Shown in pieces: positions 34,568-42,790 of a stretch of 64,000 bases of DNA (the stretch's first letter is position 1; each line of letters opens with the position of its first letter). Source of the DNA: Alkalicoccus luteus (lineage in GTDB: Bacteria > Bacillota > Bacilli > Bacillales > Salisediminibacteriaceae); NCBI GenBank assembly GCA_052061695.1, contig JBPZEY010000011.1; one strand, written 5' to 3'. Below the pieces are notes generated by a model. That model did no database searches, was not told the DNA's origin, and saw nothing but the letters and a program-made list of their open reading frames with translations. Position numbers and translations under genes: made by a program.

Positions 34568-34997
34568 CGAATTTCTCGCATGATACAATCTTCAAGGATG
34601 CGGACTGACCGGCAGCTTCACAGTTCCAGGAGCATCTGCCGCTCTTCATTCAAGTCGCTTCCCTCGTTACTGGTTTCCTCTGCTCCAGAAGCTCTCAGGG
34701 AGACCGCTGTAAATGCTTCACGTGTTACTCAGACGAAGCACAAACTTTCCATCAGCTCGTATGTAATCACCTGGCAGGCAGCCTGGGAGACGTAGTTTTT
34801 TCAATCGCGTTCGCAGGTGAAGCAAAAGGCTGAGACATTTAGTCTTACAGCTGCAAAACAGCTGCTTCATTTTCCGGGACGTCTGATGTGTTTGATGATT
34901 TTATAGAATTTTTGATACGGAAAACGGTACAAAACATTGTATGGTCGTAGAATGTAGTTTAGTAGGAAAGCAAATAAGTGAACGGAGGAAGATAGTT
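34568..34997. other. Intergenic region upstream of mreBH
   Basis: About 430 bp. A 71-codon plus-strand frame (34580-34795) has no RBS, and its Ser/Arg composition is not protein-like. CAGCTG-caaaa-CAGCTG forms a small hairpin near 34853. No promoter for mreBH could be fixed with confidence; the B. subtilis gene depends in part on SigI, and no SigI-like element was recognised. Confidence 0.5.
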
Positions 34998-36002
34998 ATG
35001 TTTTCAGCTCTGCAAATCGGAATTGACTTAGGAACGGCAAACCTGCTCGTATATACAAAAGAGAAAGGAATGATTTTAAACGAACCCTCTGTGGTTGCGC
35101 TCGACACCGGTACCGGTGAGGTGCTGGCTGTTGGAGAGGAAGCAAAGCAGATGGTCGGGAAAACGCCGGGCAATATCGTGGCGATACGTCCAATGAAAGA
35201 CGGCGTTATTGCAGATTATGATGTAACGACAGACTTGATCAAGCATTTAATGCGAAAAGCATCTAAAAAACTTGGTACAGCGATCCGCAAGCCAAATGTT
35301 GTCGTATGCACACCATCCGGGGCAACATCTGTTGAAAAGCGCGCCATCCAAGACGCGGTTCGTCAGAGCGGTGCGAAAGATGTACAGCTCATCGAAGAAC
35401 CGGTTGCAGCTGCGATCGGGGCAGATCTTCCAGTGGAAGAGCCTGTGGCAAACGTTATCGTCGATATCGGCGGTGGCACGACAGAAGTGGCGATCATTTC
35501 CTTTGGCGGTATCGTCTCAAGCCATTCTCTTCGAGTAGGCGGCGATCGGCTGGACGAGGATATCGTTCAATACATTCGGAAAAAGTATCATCTGATGATC
35601 GGCACACGTACAGCAGAGGAAATTAAAATGGAAATCGGCCATGCACTCGTGCAGCATGACGAGCAAAAAATGGAAATCCGGGGACGTGACTTGGTCAGCG
35701 GCCTTCCGCATACGATCGAAATAACGTCTACGGAAATTCAGGAAGCTATCAATGAAGCAATGCAGCAAATTTTGGAGACGATTAAAGCAACACTGGAAGA
35801 CTGTCCTCCTGAATTGAGCGGGGACATCGTTGACCGTGGCGTTATGCTTACTGGCGGCGGCTCGCTCCTGCAAGGAATGGAACAATGGCTGTCTGATGAA
35901 ATTGTAGTTCCTGTACACCAGGCACCAAATCCTCTGGAATCCGTTGCGATCGGCACTGGAAAATCATTAAAGATGCTCAAGAGCCTTCGAAAAGCCAACT
36001 AA
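34998..36002 (+). CDS. mreBH: MreBH, actin-like rod-shape protein
   Basis: Bacterial actin homologue that guides lateral cell-wall synthesis; MreBH also directs the LytE autolysin in B. subtilis. In the 334 residues, IGIDLGTANLLVYTKEKG is the first phosphate loop, VDIGGGTTEVAIISFGG the second, and DRGVMLTGGGSLLQGM the adenosine motif. Blocks such as RKPNVVVCTPSGATSVEKRAI and LIEEPVAAAIGADLPVEEPVANV follow MreBH rather than Mbl or MreB. The ATG at 34998 is preceded by CGGAGGA. It stands alone, not with mreCD. Confidence 0.93.
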   Translation: MFSALQIGIDLGTANLLVYTKEKGMILNEPSVVALDTGTGEVLAVGEEAKQMVGKTPGNIVAIRPMKDGVIADYDVTTDLIKHLMRKASKKLGTAIRKPNVVVCTPSGATSVEKRAIQDAVRQSGAKDVQLIEEPVAAAIGADLPVEEPVANVIVDIGGGTTEVAIISFGGIVSSHSLRVGGDRLDEDIVQYIRKKYHLMIGTRTAEEIKMEIGHALVQHDEQKMEIRGRDLVSGLPHTIEITSTEIQEAINEAMQQILETIKATLEDCPPELSGDIVDRGVMLTGGGSLLQGMEQWLSDEIVVPVHQAPNPLESVAIGTGKSLKMLKSLRKAN

Positions 36003-36017
36003 CGAAAAGAGCGTTTG

Positions 36018-36063
36018 AAAAAAGAGCTGTGCTGCCGAATGTCCGGTGTGCACAGCTCTTTTT
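36018..36063. terminator. Bidirectional terminator between mreBH and carbonic anhydrase
   Basis: AAAAAAGAGCTGTGC / GCACAGCTCTTTTT arms around a GC-containing loop, between convergent genes. Confidence 0.92.
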
Positions 36064-36069
36064 CATCAC

Positions 36070-36645
36070 TTATTCAACTATATCTTCTTCCGGTTTCACA
36101 ACCCATTCAAGCTCGCCGTTTTCGATGTGAAACAACGCTCCAAAGACCGGTACTTGACGCTCTGCCTGCTTATACACGTCCAGCTGCTGCACGTTGTGCA
36201 CCTGCTGCTGCACATTATAACGCTCCAGCGTTTCCCCGTCTTCCGGAATCTCTCCTTCAAAACCACTGACAGAAGTTCGCACATGCTGAATCCAGTTTTC
36301 GAGCACTTCTGGATGAGGCTCCGCTTTTGTTGCCTGCACGCCGCCGCAGTGCGTATGCCCTAAAATAAGAATATAATGGACCTTCAATACATTGATTGCA
36401 TAGTACAGGCTTGATTCAACGCTCGCATCTCCTTCAACTATCTGATTTGCGATGTTGCGGTGGATGAAAAGGCGTCCGAGCGGCTGGCCCGTAACGGTTG
36501 TAGGTGATGTACGTGAATCACAGCATGCCAGCACATAAAATGTTGGAGACTGGCCTTTGGAAAGTTCTTCAAAGTATGCTTTGTTTTTTTGTAACTGCTG
36601 GCCTTTAAATTCCTGCTGTGCTTTTTCCATATCATTTACTCTCAT
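36070..36645 (-). CDS. Beta-class carbonic anhydrase
   Basis: Zinc enzyme that interconverts CO2 and bicarbonate. Ligands in the 191 residues: Cys41 in ACCDSR, with the Asp43-Arg45 dyad, and His97 and Cys100 in GHTHCGG. The ATG at 36645 is preferred over one 19 codons upstream because GGAGGG lies 11 bases ahead of it. The C-terminus is acidic (KPEEDIVE). It is of the prokaryotic beta type and is likely active. Confidence 0.92.
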   Translation of the reverse strand: MRVNDMEKAQQEFKGQQLQKNKAYFEELSKGQSPTFYVLACCDSRTSPTTVTGQPLGRLFIHRNIANQIVEGDASVESSLYYAINVLKVHYILILGHTHCGGVQATKAEPHPEVLENWIQHVRTSVSGFEGEIPEDGETLERYNVQQQVHNVQQLDVYKQAERQVPVFGALFHIENGELEWVVKPEEDIVE

Positions 36646-36768
36646 AACCTGCAAATCCCTCCAGTTCGACCGGCTGAGCGGCGGTTTTAAATAGTATCGC
36701 AAAAAGAGCCTCCAAGCGCAAGCGCCTTTTCATTAGCTTGCAAGCCGCATAAGTGCATGTACGAAAAG

Positions 36769-36802
36769 AACGGCATGCCCATTTGATAGATGGCCATGCC
36801 GC
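36769..36802 (-). terminator. Terminator of the lmo0937-type gene
   Basis: CGGCATG..GCCAT / ATGG..GCATGCCG on the minus strand followed by TTCTTTT; the stem is imperfect. Confidence 0.65.
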
Positions 36803-36806
36803 TCAT

Positions 36807-36944
36807 TCAGCGTCCCCGGATCATTCGAATAATGAAGACGACAAGTACAACAATTAATACTAAATGTATAAAGCCCCCTGCTACATCAATGATCAGACCA
36901 ACGAGCCAGATCAGAAGCAGAATCGAAATTATAGTCCAAAGCAT
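36807..36944 (-). CDS. lmo0937 family small membrane protein
   Basis: A 45-residue protein, MLWTIISILLLIWLVGLIID, then VAGGFIHLVLIVVLVVFIIR and a basic tail MIRGR. This is the lmo0937-family pattern, with two short membrane helices separated by GG, common in Firmicutes and of unknown function. AGGAGGAGAGG lies six bases before the ATG at 36944. It is often associated with envelope stress genes, but here it stands alone with its own terminator. Confidence 0.85.
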   Translation of the reverse strand: MLWTIISILLLIWLVGLIIDVAGGFIHLVLIVVLVVFIIRMIRGR

Positions 36945-37007
36945 GTCCTCTCCTCCTTTCTATCATCTAATGCCCTATTTCCTTTTTACTTTCGAGTGAA
37001 ACCTCGT

Positions 37008-37898
37008 TTAGCTCCAGCCGGTAATAAACGGAATTCTCTGTTTTAAAACCGTGATTTCCACTTCGCCCGCTTTACGCAATTCGCCGTCCAGATCGAGTTT
37101 TTTTGGCGGATCCGTTTTCAGCATGATCTCGCTTCCCTGAAGCCAGGAAACGTTCTTCGCATCTTCAATCGAAGAAGAGGTGAGCTTCTGCTGCAGCCAT
37201 TCCCCGAAAACCGATCTTCCTCCAACTTTAATGATAAACAAATCCAGTTTCCCATCCGTCATGCTGATCGTTTCTGATGGAAGTTCAGATGTTCCTAAAA
37301 ATCCACCGTTAGCAGCAAGAATCATCACTGCCTCGCCGCGGTAGTGTTCGCCGTCCACTTCCATCGAGTAGGTAAATGGCTCCGCTTCTCTCATCGTCTG
37401 CCAGGCACTGATAAAATAGCTGACTCTTCCCGTTTTTTCCTTTAAGTCCGGATCAATATTTTCCGACGTATCTGCAATAAGGCCGAGCCCAGCAAAGTTA
37501 ATAAATGCCTCATCCCCGCAGAGACCGGCATCGAGCAGGATTGGTTCTTTTCGTAAAGAAGCTTTACATGCTTCAAGCGGCTTGAGTGGAAGCTGCAGTG
37601 AACGGGCTGTATCGTTGCAAGTTCCGGCTGGCAGAATCGCAACTTCCGGTATATGCTGCCGTGACCGAATCCCTTCAACTGCCAAATGAACGGTGCCGTC
37701 TCCTCCAAGAATCCACAGCTTGTCCATTTCATTTTGATCATTGCGCAGAAACGTCAACGTTTCTTCGGCTGTCTCAGCGCTGTAAACCTGCAGGATTTCT
37801 ACCTCTTCTTCGATCACTTCCCGCAGATCATTCACCAGGCTGTCCTCACCGGCATTTCCGGCATGGCGGTTATGAAGAAGTACACTTTTTCTTACCAT
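37008..37898 (-). CDS. Diacylglycerol kinase family lipid kinase (DagK/YegS-like)
   Basis: Soluble lipid kinase, 296 residues. The N-terminal catalytic domain has LLHNRHAGNAG (about 7-17) and the nucleotide motif WILGGDGTV (GGDGT at 65-69), then ILPAGTCNDTARSLQLP. The C-terminal domain has GLGLIADTSENI and IKVGGRSVFGEW. DagK in Bacillus recycles diacylglycerol during lipoteichoic acid synthesis; this may be DagK or one of its paralogues (BmrU/YtlR type). Confidence 0.85.
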   Translation of the reverse strand: MVRKSVLLHNRHAGNAGEDSLVNDLREVIEEEVEILQVYSAETAEETLTFLRNDQNEMDKLWILGGDGTVHLAVEGIRSRQHIPEVAILPAGTCNDTARSLQLPLKPLEACKASLRKEPILLDAGLCGDEAFINFAGLGLIADTSENIDPDLKEKTGRVSYFISAWQTMREAEPFTYSMEVDGEHYRGEAVMILAANGGFLGTSELPSETISMTDGKLDLFIIKVGGRSVFGEWLQQKLTSSSIEDAKNVSWLQGSEIMLKTDPPKKLDLDGELRKAGEVEITVLKQRIPFITGWS

Positions 37899-38050
37899 CC
37901 TGCTACACCTTCTCCCGATTCGTAATCTGTGAATACTATCCCCTTTTCCCTTTTTCAGGAACGAGCAATCATTTCAATAGTTGTTCAAAGCAAGTAAATA
38001 GGTAATGCAGACTGATCATGATAAACTAACTGGCAAGAGGTGATGTACTC

Positions 38051-39166
38051 GTGATGTGGGCGGCGCTTGCAACACTAATTATTGTTCTGTTTATCGCTAT
38101 TCAATGGTTTGTCGGACTGCAGAAAATCCCTCTCCTCGTAAAAGAGACGGTCCCTGACAGTAAAGAATCCGTAAGCATTGTTGTTGCTGCGCGAAATGAA
38201 GAGAAACGAATTTTTTCTGCTGTAAAAACGATGCTCGATCTGCACGCTGAACAGCTGGAAGTCATCGTGGTGAATGATCGATCCACCGATCGCACGGCAG
38301 ATGAACTGCGCCGGCTCCAGGAATACGATGACAAGGCCCGCCTTCGCGTCATTCACATTGAATCACTGCCAGACGGATGGCTCGGTAAAAATCATGCTCT
38401 CTACCGCGGGGCTGCTGCCGCATCTAACAAATGGCTGTTATTTACCGATGCCGACATTTACTTTCAGCCCCCCACGCTTCAGAAAGCGGTCGGATGGTGC
38501 TTGGAGCATCAGCTGGATCATCTGGCTCTCATTCCTGAAAACAGAGGCGGCACCAGCATGTATCGAGCTTTTCACAGCTATTGGAGCATCATCGGCATAT
38601 GGAACTTCATCCAGTTGAAGCACGCAGGCATCGGCGCGTTCAATATGATGAAAAAGTCTGTTTATGAAGCCTGTGGGACGCATCGATCGCTCCGCACCGC
38701 TCCGGACGATGATCTGAAGCTCGGGAAGCGGCTTGTCAGGTTAGGCTTCCGTCAGCAGCTTGGACTTGGTTCCGGCCTTGTGAGTGTTCAATGGTATGAA
38801 TCGATTCCTGAGACCGTCCAAGGATTGGAAAAAAACTTATTTGCCTTTATGCGCTATTATTTCAGCGCAGTCTTTTTCTTTACCGTTTTACTGGCGTTTC
38901 TTCATATCGTGCCGTTTATCGGGGTGTTCACGATCCCTTCTGCTGCTGGGTACATATGGGGCTCTGTGCTTGCCGTATACGTCTTCATGTATGCCTGGAA
39001 CAGCAGACTGACCGGAGAACCAGCGCTTCACGTACTCGCTATGCCGGCTGCAGCTGCGGTGTTTCTTTACAGCCTGAACCGCTCCGCCTACAAAACTTGG
39101 CGCCGGGGAGGAGTAGAGTGGCGCGGCACTGTCTATCCCCTCAGCGAGTTAAAGCGGAAATCATAA
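38051..39166 (+). CDS. Membrane-anchored family 2 glycosyltransferase
   Basis: A 371-residue enzyme with an N-terminal membrane helix and three more near the C-terminus. The GT-A domain is clear: SIVVAARNEEKRIFSAVKTML (about 42-62), VVNDRSTDRT, and FTDADIYF with the metal-binding DAD. APDDDLKLGKRL is the acceptor-site acidic motif. The hydrophobic acceptor is unknown; relatives act in carotenoid, hopanoid or cell-envelope glycosylation. It starts GTG-ATG at 38051/38054 after AGAGGTGA. Confidence 0.85.
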   Translation: MMWAALATLIIVLFIAIQWFVGLQKIPLLVKETVPDSKESVSIVVAARNEEKRIFSAVKTMLDLHAEQLEVIVVNDRSTDRTADELRRLQEYDDKARLRVIHIESLPDGWLGKNHALYRGAAAASNKWLLFTDADIYFQPPTLQKAVGWCLEHQLDHLALIPENRGGTSMYRAFHSYWSIIGIWNFIQLKHAGIGAFNMMKKSVYEACGTHRSLRTAPDDDLKLGKRLVRLGFRQQLGLGSGLVSVQWYESIPETVQGLEKNLFAFMRYYFSAVFFFTVLLAFLHIVPFIGVFTIPSAAGYIWGSVLAVYVFMYAWNSRLTGEPALHVLAMPAAAAVFLYSLNRSAYKTWRRGGVEWRGTVYPLSELKRKS

Positions 39167-39283
39167 TACGACCAAAAAAGAGACAATCGCTTATCCATTA
39201 TTTTCTGTTATGATAGGATCATAGACTGGCATCTATGCCGGTCTATGGATCATGCACTTATACCTATTTAGGAGTCTGGAGGG

Positions 39284-40444
39284 ATGACAGTGACGAAAAA
39301 CCACGCATGGATTATGCTGCGATTGTTGTTTGTGCTCCTCTTTACCGGACTTCTTTTCTATTTATTCATCGTTCTTTTTAAAGCTACTTATCCCTTCTGG
39401 ATTGCCGCCATCCTCGTATGGATGTTTTACCCGCTGATTCGATTGTTCCGGAAGCGATTGAGACTTCCAAATACACTCGCAGTAATTGTTACGCTGCTAT
39501 TAAGCATTTCTGCTTTGATCGGTGCGTTAACCGGCATCGTTTTTTTAATTGTGATCGGCGTTCGCCATCTTTCACAATTTATCCCTCAGTGGATCGAATC
39601 CACCTCCCGTGAAGTGCAGACGTTTTTTAATGAAACCATTTTCCCCTTTTGGCAAGGGCTCACAGGAGCATTCGACACGCTTTCACCTGAACAGCAGGAT
39701 GCTGTCGGAACTGGAATTACAACCCTCGGCACGCGGCTTGCCGAATCCTTTACAGAAGGCGGACAAGGCTTTACCGAAGCACTCCGCTCTATCGTTATCT
39801 TTATTCCGACCTCCATCGTTGTCATCGTGTTTGTATTTATTGCGTTCTATTTTATCGGCAAGGACTGGGAACGTATTTTCAATTATATGTACCGAAAGAC
39901 ACCGGCAGTGTTCATGCGTAAATCAAAAGCATTCAAAACCATGTTTCAATACCGTGTGTTCGGCTTCCTGCGCGCTCAAGTTGTTTTAATGCTGATTGCC
40001 TCGCTGATCGTTCTGATCGGCCTGGCCATCCTGCAGGTGGAAAATGCGGTTACCATTGCACTTATCGTAGGAATTGCAGAGATTCTGCCTTATTTGGGCT
40101 CAGGCACGATTCTGATCCCCTGGATGATCTACATGTTCTTAACGGGCAGCATTGGAATGGGGATCGGTCTGGCTGTCGTATATGCTGTTACGGTTCTGGT
40201 CCGGCAGTCGATTGAACCGAAAGTACTGTCCTCCAGTATGAACCTGAATGCTCTGGCTGTTCTGATTTCCCTATTTGCCGGCTTTCAGCTTTTCGGAGTC
40301 ATCGGAGTATTTCTCGGGCCTTTCCTTCTTGTTATTATCGTCATTTTAAAAGATATTGGTGTGATGGGGGACCTGATTCGATTTATCCGCTATGGATTTG
40401 CTGAGGAAAAAGAAGAAAAAGAAATTGTAATCCGTCCAAAATAA
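39284..40444 (+). CDS. ytvI: YtvI, AI-2E family (sporulation integral membrane) protein
   Basis: A 386-residue membrane protein of the AI-2E transporter superfamily. The N-terminal hydrophobic hairpin, a central soluble region (about 90-165), and the conserved C-terminal helices with VGIAEILPYLGSGTILIPWMIY and VRQSIEPKVLSSSMNLNALAVLISLFAGFQLFGVIGVFLGPFLL are typical. In B. subtilis YtvI is described as a sporulation-linked membrane protein. RBS GGAGGG lies before the ATG. A decayed repeat copy begins 8 bp after the stop. Confidence 0.88.
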   Translation: MTVTKNHAWIMLRLLFVLLFTGLLFYLFIVLFKATYPFWIAAILVWMFYPLIRLFRKRLRLPNTLAVIVTLLLSISALIGALTGIVFLIVIGVRHLSQFIPQWIESTSREVQTFFNETIFPFWQGLTGAFDTLSPEQQDAVGTGITTLGTRLAESFTEGGQGFTEALRSIVIFIPTSIVVIVFVFIAFYFIGKDWERIFNYMYRKTPAVFMRKSKAFKTMFQYRVFGFLRAQVVLMLIASLIVLIGLAILQVENAVTIALIVGIAEILPYLGSGTILIPWMIYMFLTGSIGMGIGLAVVYAVTVLVRQSIEPKVLSSSMNLNALAVLISLFAGFQLFGVIGVFLGPFLLVIIVILKDIGVMGDLIRFIRYGFAEEKEEKEIVIRPK

Positions 40445-40451
40445 CCGTTCA

Positions 40452-40938
40452 TTCTGGGTGAATAACGTTGCATCTGCTTGTATCTGCGGACCCTCGCTTT
40501 CCGGAGGGAACGGGCTCGGCTTTCCCTTCTTCCGTCCGCCGGATCTTCGCCTCGTTCTGATCCGAGATCCTTCGATGTCGGCAGATGGCAGTACGTTTAA
40601 CGTGCCTGGTTATGCACGCACAATCGGCTTCCATACAGATAGAACCTTCCCGATGAGACGTTTCGATGTCGAATAGCGATAGCCAGTCATTCTTAGAATT
40701 TATGGTAAACCTAATTCTGCTTGTCTTGAAACGTTATTCTCCAATAAGCAGAGCCGTTTTCCCGTTGTGTCCGGTGTGTCCGGTGTGCCCATGGAAGCCG
40801 CACAGTCTGAAGATGCCGTGCCGTTCAGTTCTGCGAACGGCATCAACGCACGAGCGGAGCCTGACTGGCTTTTGAAAGCTTCTCGTGAGAAGCCTGTGTC
40901 CTAGTGAAGCCGCTAATCCTATATACATGCTTCTTTAA
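40452..40938 (+). mobile_element. Decayed terminator-nested element, copy C
   Basis: Same family as 40976-41507 and in the same orientation, but both terminal repeats are lost. Left-half landmarks are GTGAATAACGTTGCATCTGC and CCCTCGCTTTCCGGAGGG. The middle matches copy E closely (TAGAACCTTCCCGAT, then CAAACGGCAT-type hairpins). It ends against the terminator at 40942. It is directly followed by copy D. Confidence 0.78.
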
Positions 40939-40941
40939 AAA

Positions 40942-40975
40942 GAGCCGCAGATCATTAAAAATGATCTGCGGCCTT
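40942..40975. terminator. Terminator, left copy flanking element D
   Basis: GAGCCGCAGATCATT, A-rich loop, AATGATCTGCGGCCTT; repeated at 41508-41539 with two fewer loop A residues. Confidence 0.9.
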
Positions 40976-41507
40976 CAGAGTGTTGATAAAGTCATTTCAG
41001 GTGAATGACTTTGCATCTGCCTGCATCTGCCTGCATCTGCGGACCCTCGCTTTCCGGAGGGAACGGTCTCAGCTAACCGCTTCTTCCTTTCGTCAGAAGC
41101 GCTGGATCTTCGCTTCGTTCTGATCCTCCCGGAGTCGAGTTTCCTCCGATTTAGCAGCTGGCTGTCGGTTGAAACCCTGGTGATGATTCACACGAGCTTG
41201 TTCCATCTAGAGGGAACCTTTCGTTAGGCAGCGCTTCGATGTCGAATCGGGATGAACGTCAACGTATCCACCCAAAAAAGCCGCAGCGTCCAGCGATTGG
41301 AACGTTTTTCTCCAGCAAACAAATCCATTTTCCCTTTGTGTCCGGCGGGGACGCCTGTGGAATTAGCGCAGCCTGAAGATCCTTTCTCAGAGGTTTATCC
41401 TGAGAAATAGCTGAAGGCAAGCCCACGGCAAGCTTCCGCCGGTAAACAGAGGGGAAAGCCAATCAATCGAATAAACATGTAAACAAATTGACTTTATCAA
41501 CAGCCTG
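40976..41507 (+). mobile_element. Terminator-nested element, copy D (reference copy)
   Basis: A 532-bp element. The left terminal repeat is CAGAGTGTTGATAAAGTCA (40976-40994), and the right end TGACTTTATCAACAGCCTG (41489-41507) is its imperfect inverse. Left half: three tandem CTGCATCTGC units, hairpins CCCTC/GAGGG (41044-41061), CGCTTCT/AGAAGCG (41078-41101) and GGATC/GATCC, then GGAGTCGAG. The right half is nearly identical to copy F, except for a deletion of roughly 80-100 bp. No plausible gene. Flanked by duplicated terminators. Confidence 0.9.
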
Positions 41508-41539
41508 GAGCCGCAGATCATTAAATGATCTGCGGCCTT
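41508..41539. terminator. Terminator, right copy flanking element D
   Basis: GAGCCGCAGATCATT-aa-ATGATCTGCGGCCTT followed by T-rich sequence. Confidence 0.88.
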
Positions 41540-41692
41540 GTTTGTTTAAATGATGAGAGACGTTGTCAGCTGGTCTGTGTTTGTATGGTTAAAAGAAGAA
41601 AACGCCGGCCGTATGCTGCGCGGTCAGCGTGAAAAATCTTCCATATAAGCTTCCATCAGATTCATTAAAGGAGATGATAATTGTACGCAGCT

Positions 41693-41848
41693 TTAAAGTG
41701 GATGTGACTCCCTTTTCGTTGAATAACGTTGAGCTCTCTGCTGCATTTCCGCGATTTGATACTCTTCAATAAACGTATAAATGATTCGCATATCATCTTC
41801 TGATAAACCGTCCAGCAACCGAAGGATATCCTGCTTGTCTACATTCAT
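41693..41848 (-). CDS. Small protein of unknown function (51 aa)
   Basis: MNVDKQDILRLLDGLSEDDM, then RIIYTFIEEYQIAEMQQRAQ and a short basic tail. AAGGAGGG lies eight bases before the ATG at 41848. The length, composition and good RBS support a real gene; the LSEDDMRIIYTFIEEY pattern resembles short helical anti-repressor-like or DUF-type Bacillus proteins, but no family is recognised. It faces the ytvI gene across elements C and D. Confidence 0.65.
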   Translation of the reverse strand: MNVDKQDILRLLDGLSEDDMRIIYTFIEEYQIAEMQQRAQRYSTKRESHPL

Positions 41849-41904
41849 GGAAGCTCCCTCCTTCTGTCATCCCCTATTTTCTTAGTACCCTGAGATGCAA
41901 AGAA

Positions 41905-42660
41905 TTAACCATGCAATTCGAGAATTCTGCGTTTTTTCGCCAGAAATATGCCAATAGCTGCGGTAATAAAGAGAGCTCCGGTCAATGCCATATATGCAAT
42001 CGCGGGATACGCATCTGCTCGTTCTACAAAAATACCGAGATAGGCCCAGACAAAGACTGCGGGATACACAGCATCACGTAAAAGCTGCATCACGCCAGCC
42101 GCTATCAGCGCTCCTGCTGCTACGATTACAACTGTCCATGCCGTATTAGAAAGCAGCAGCCCCTCTTCGAGCCCGATGCTGTTGAAAAGAATGCCGATAT
42201 TGACGATGAATGCGACCGAAATCCATCCCATGTAAATAGAAAATGGAAGCTTAGTCCAGACGGATACATTTCCAGATCGTCTTATCGCTGCATAAATCAT
42301 AATCAACGTGATGAATAAGGCAGCCATAGGAATCATCGATACGGCAAACCATTCATAATGAAACGTGAAAAGCCATAAGACATTCCACACGCTGCTTATA
42401 ATAAATAAGGATCCAATTTGCCGGACAGCTTCCCGGTCACCGCGATGCTTTGTAAAGACTGCTCTGACAGCCCATATTGCAAGCAGCGAGTAAATAAGGC
42501 TCCAGATACTGAAAACATAGCCGGCGGGAGTGAACAACACGTTTACCTGATCAGACAATTCGCCGGTTGTATTGTTATTTAAAGGCAGCGTATTTGCAAG
42601 TGCGTTCATTCCGATCACAGCCAAAAGCGTGATCACGTTTATAACAGCAAGTTTCTTCAT
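41905..42660 (-). CDS. TspO/MBR-related tryptophan-rich sensory membrane protein
   Basis: A 251-residue protein with about seven hydrophobic helices. The block LFTPAGYVFSIWSLIYSLLAIWAV (about 46-69) and VWNVLWLFTFHYEWFAVS are typical of TspO/MBR-like proteins, which bind tetrapyrroles or other hydrophobic ligands. It is longer than canonical TspO (about 160 residues) and belongs to the extended group common in Bacillaceae. AGGAGG lies before the ATG. It is divergent from kynureninase, with 130 bp between. Confidence 0.78.
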   Translation of the reverse strand: MKKLAVINVITLLAVIGMNALANTLPLNNNTTGELSDQVNVLFTPAGYVFSIWSLIYSLLAIWAVRAVFTKHRGDREAVRQIGSLFIISSVWNVLWLFTFHYEWFAVSMIPMAALFITLIMIYAAIRRSGNVSVWTKLPFSIYMGWISVAFIVNIGILFNSIGLEEGLLLSNTAWTVVIVAAGALIAAGVMQLLRDAVYPAVFVWAYLGIFVERADAYPAIAYMALTGALFITAAIGIFLAKKRRILELHG

Positions 42661-42790
42661 GTCAGCCTCCTTTTTTATGACATTAGTGTCTTTTATTCGT
42701 TACCCGAATCCCCCCGCTTCTAATCAGACGAAACAGCATGCTACACTCTAAAAAGAGATGCGAACATTCTCAAGATAGAGGAGGATTATC

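Noticed and set aside
34580..34795. 71-codon frame beside the RRNPP-like regulator, considered as a signalling pro-peptide
   Set aside because: No RBS, no hydrophobic export signal and Ser/Arg-rich composition.
41550..41648. 32-codon frame after the right terminator of element D
   Set aside because: No ribosome binding site, and it starts directly after a terminator; too short to support.
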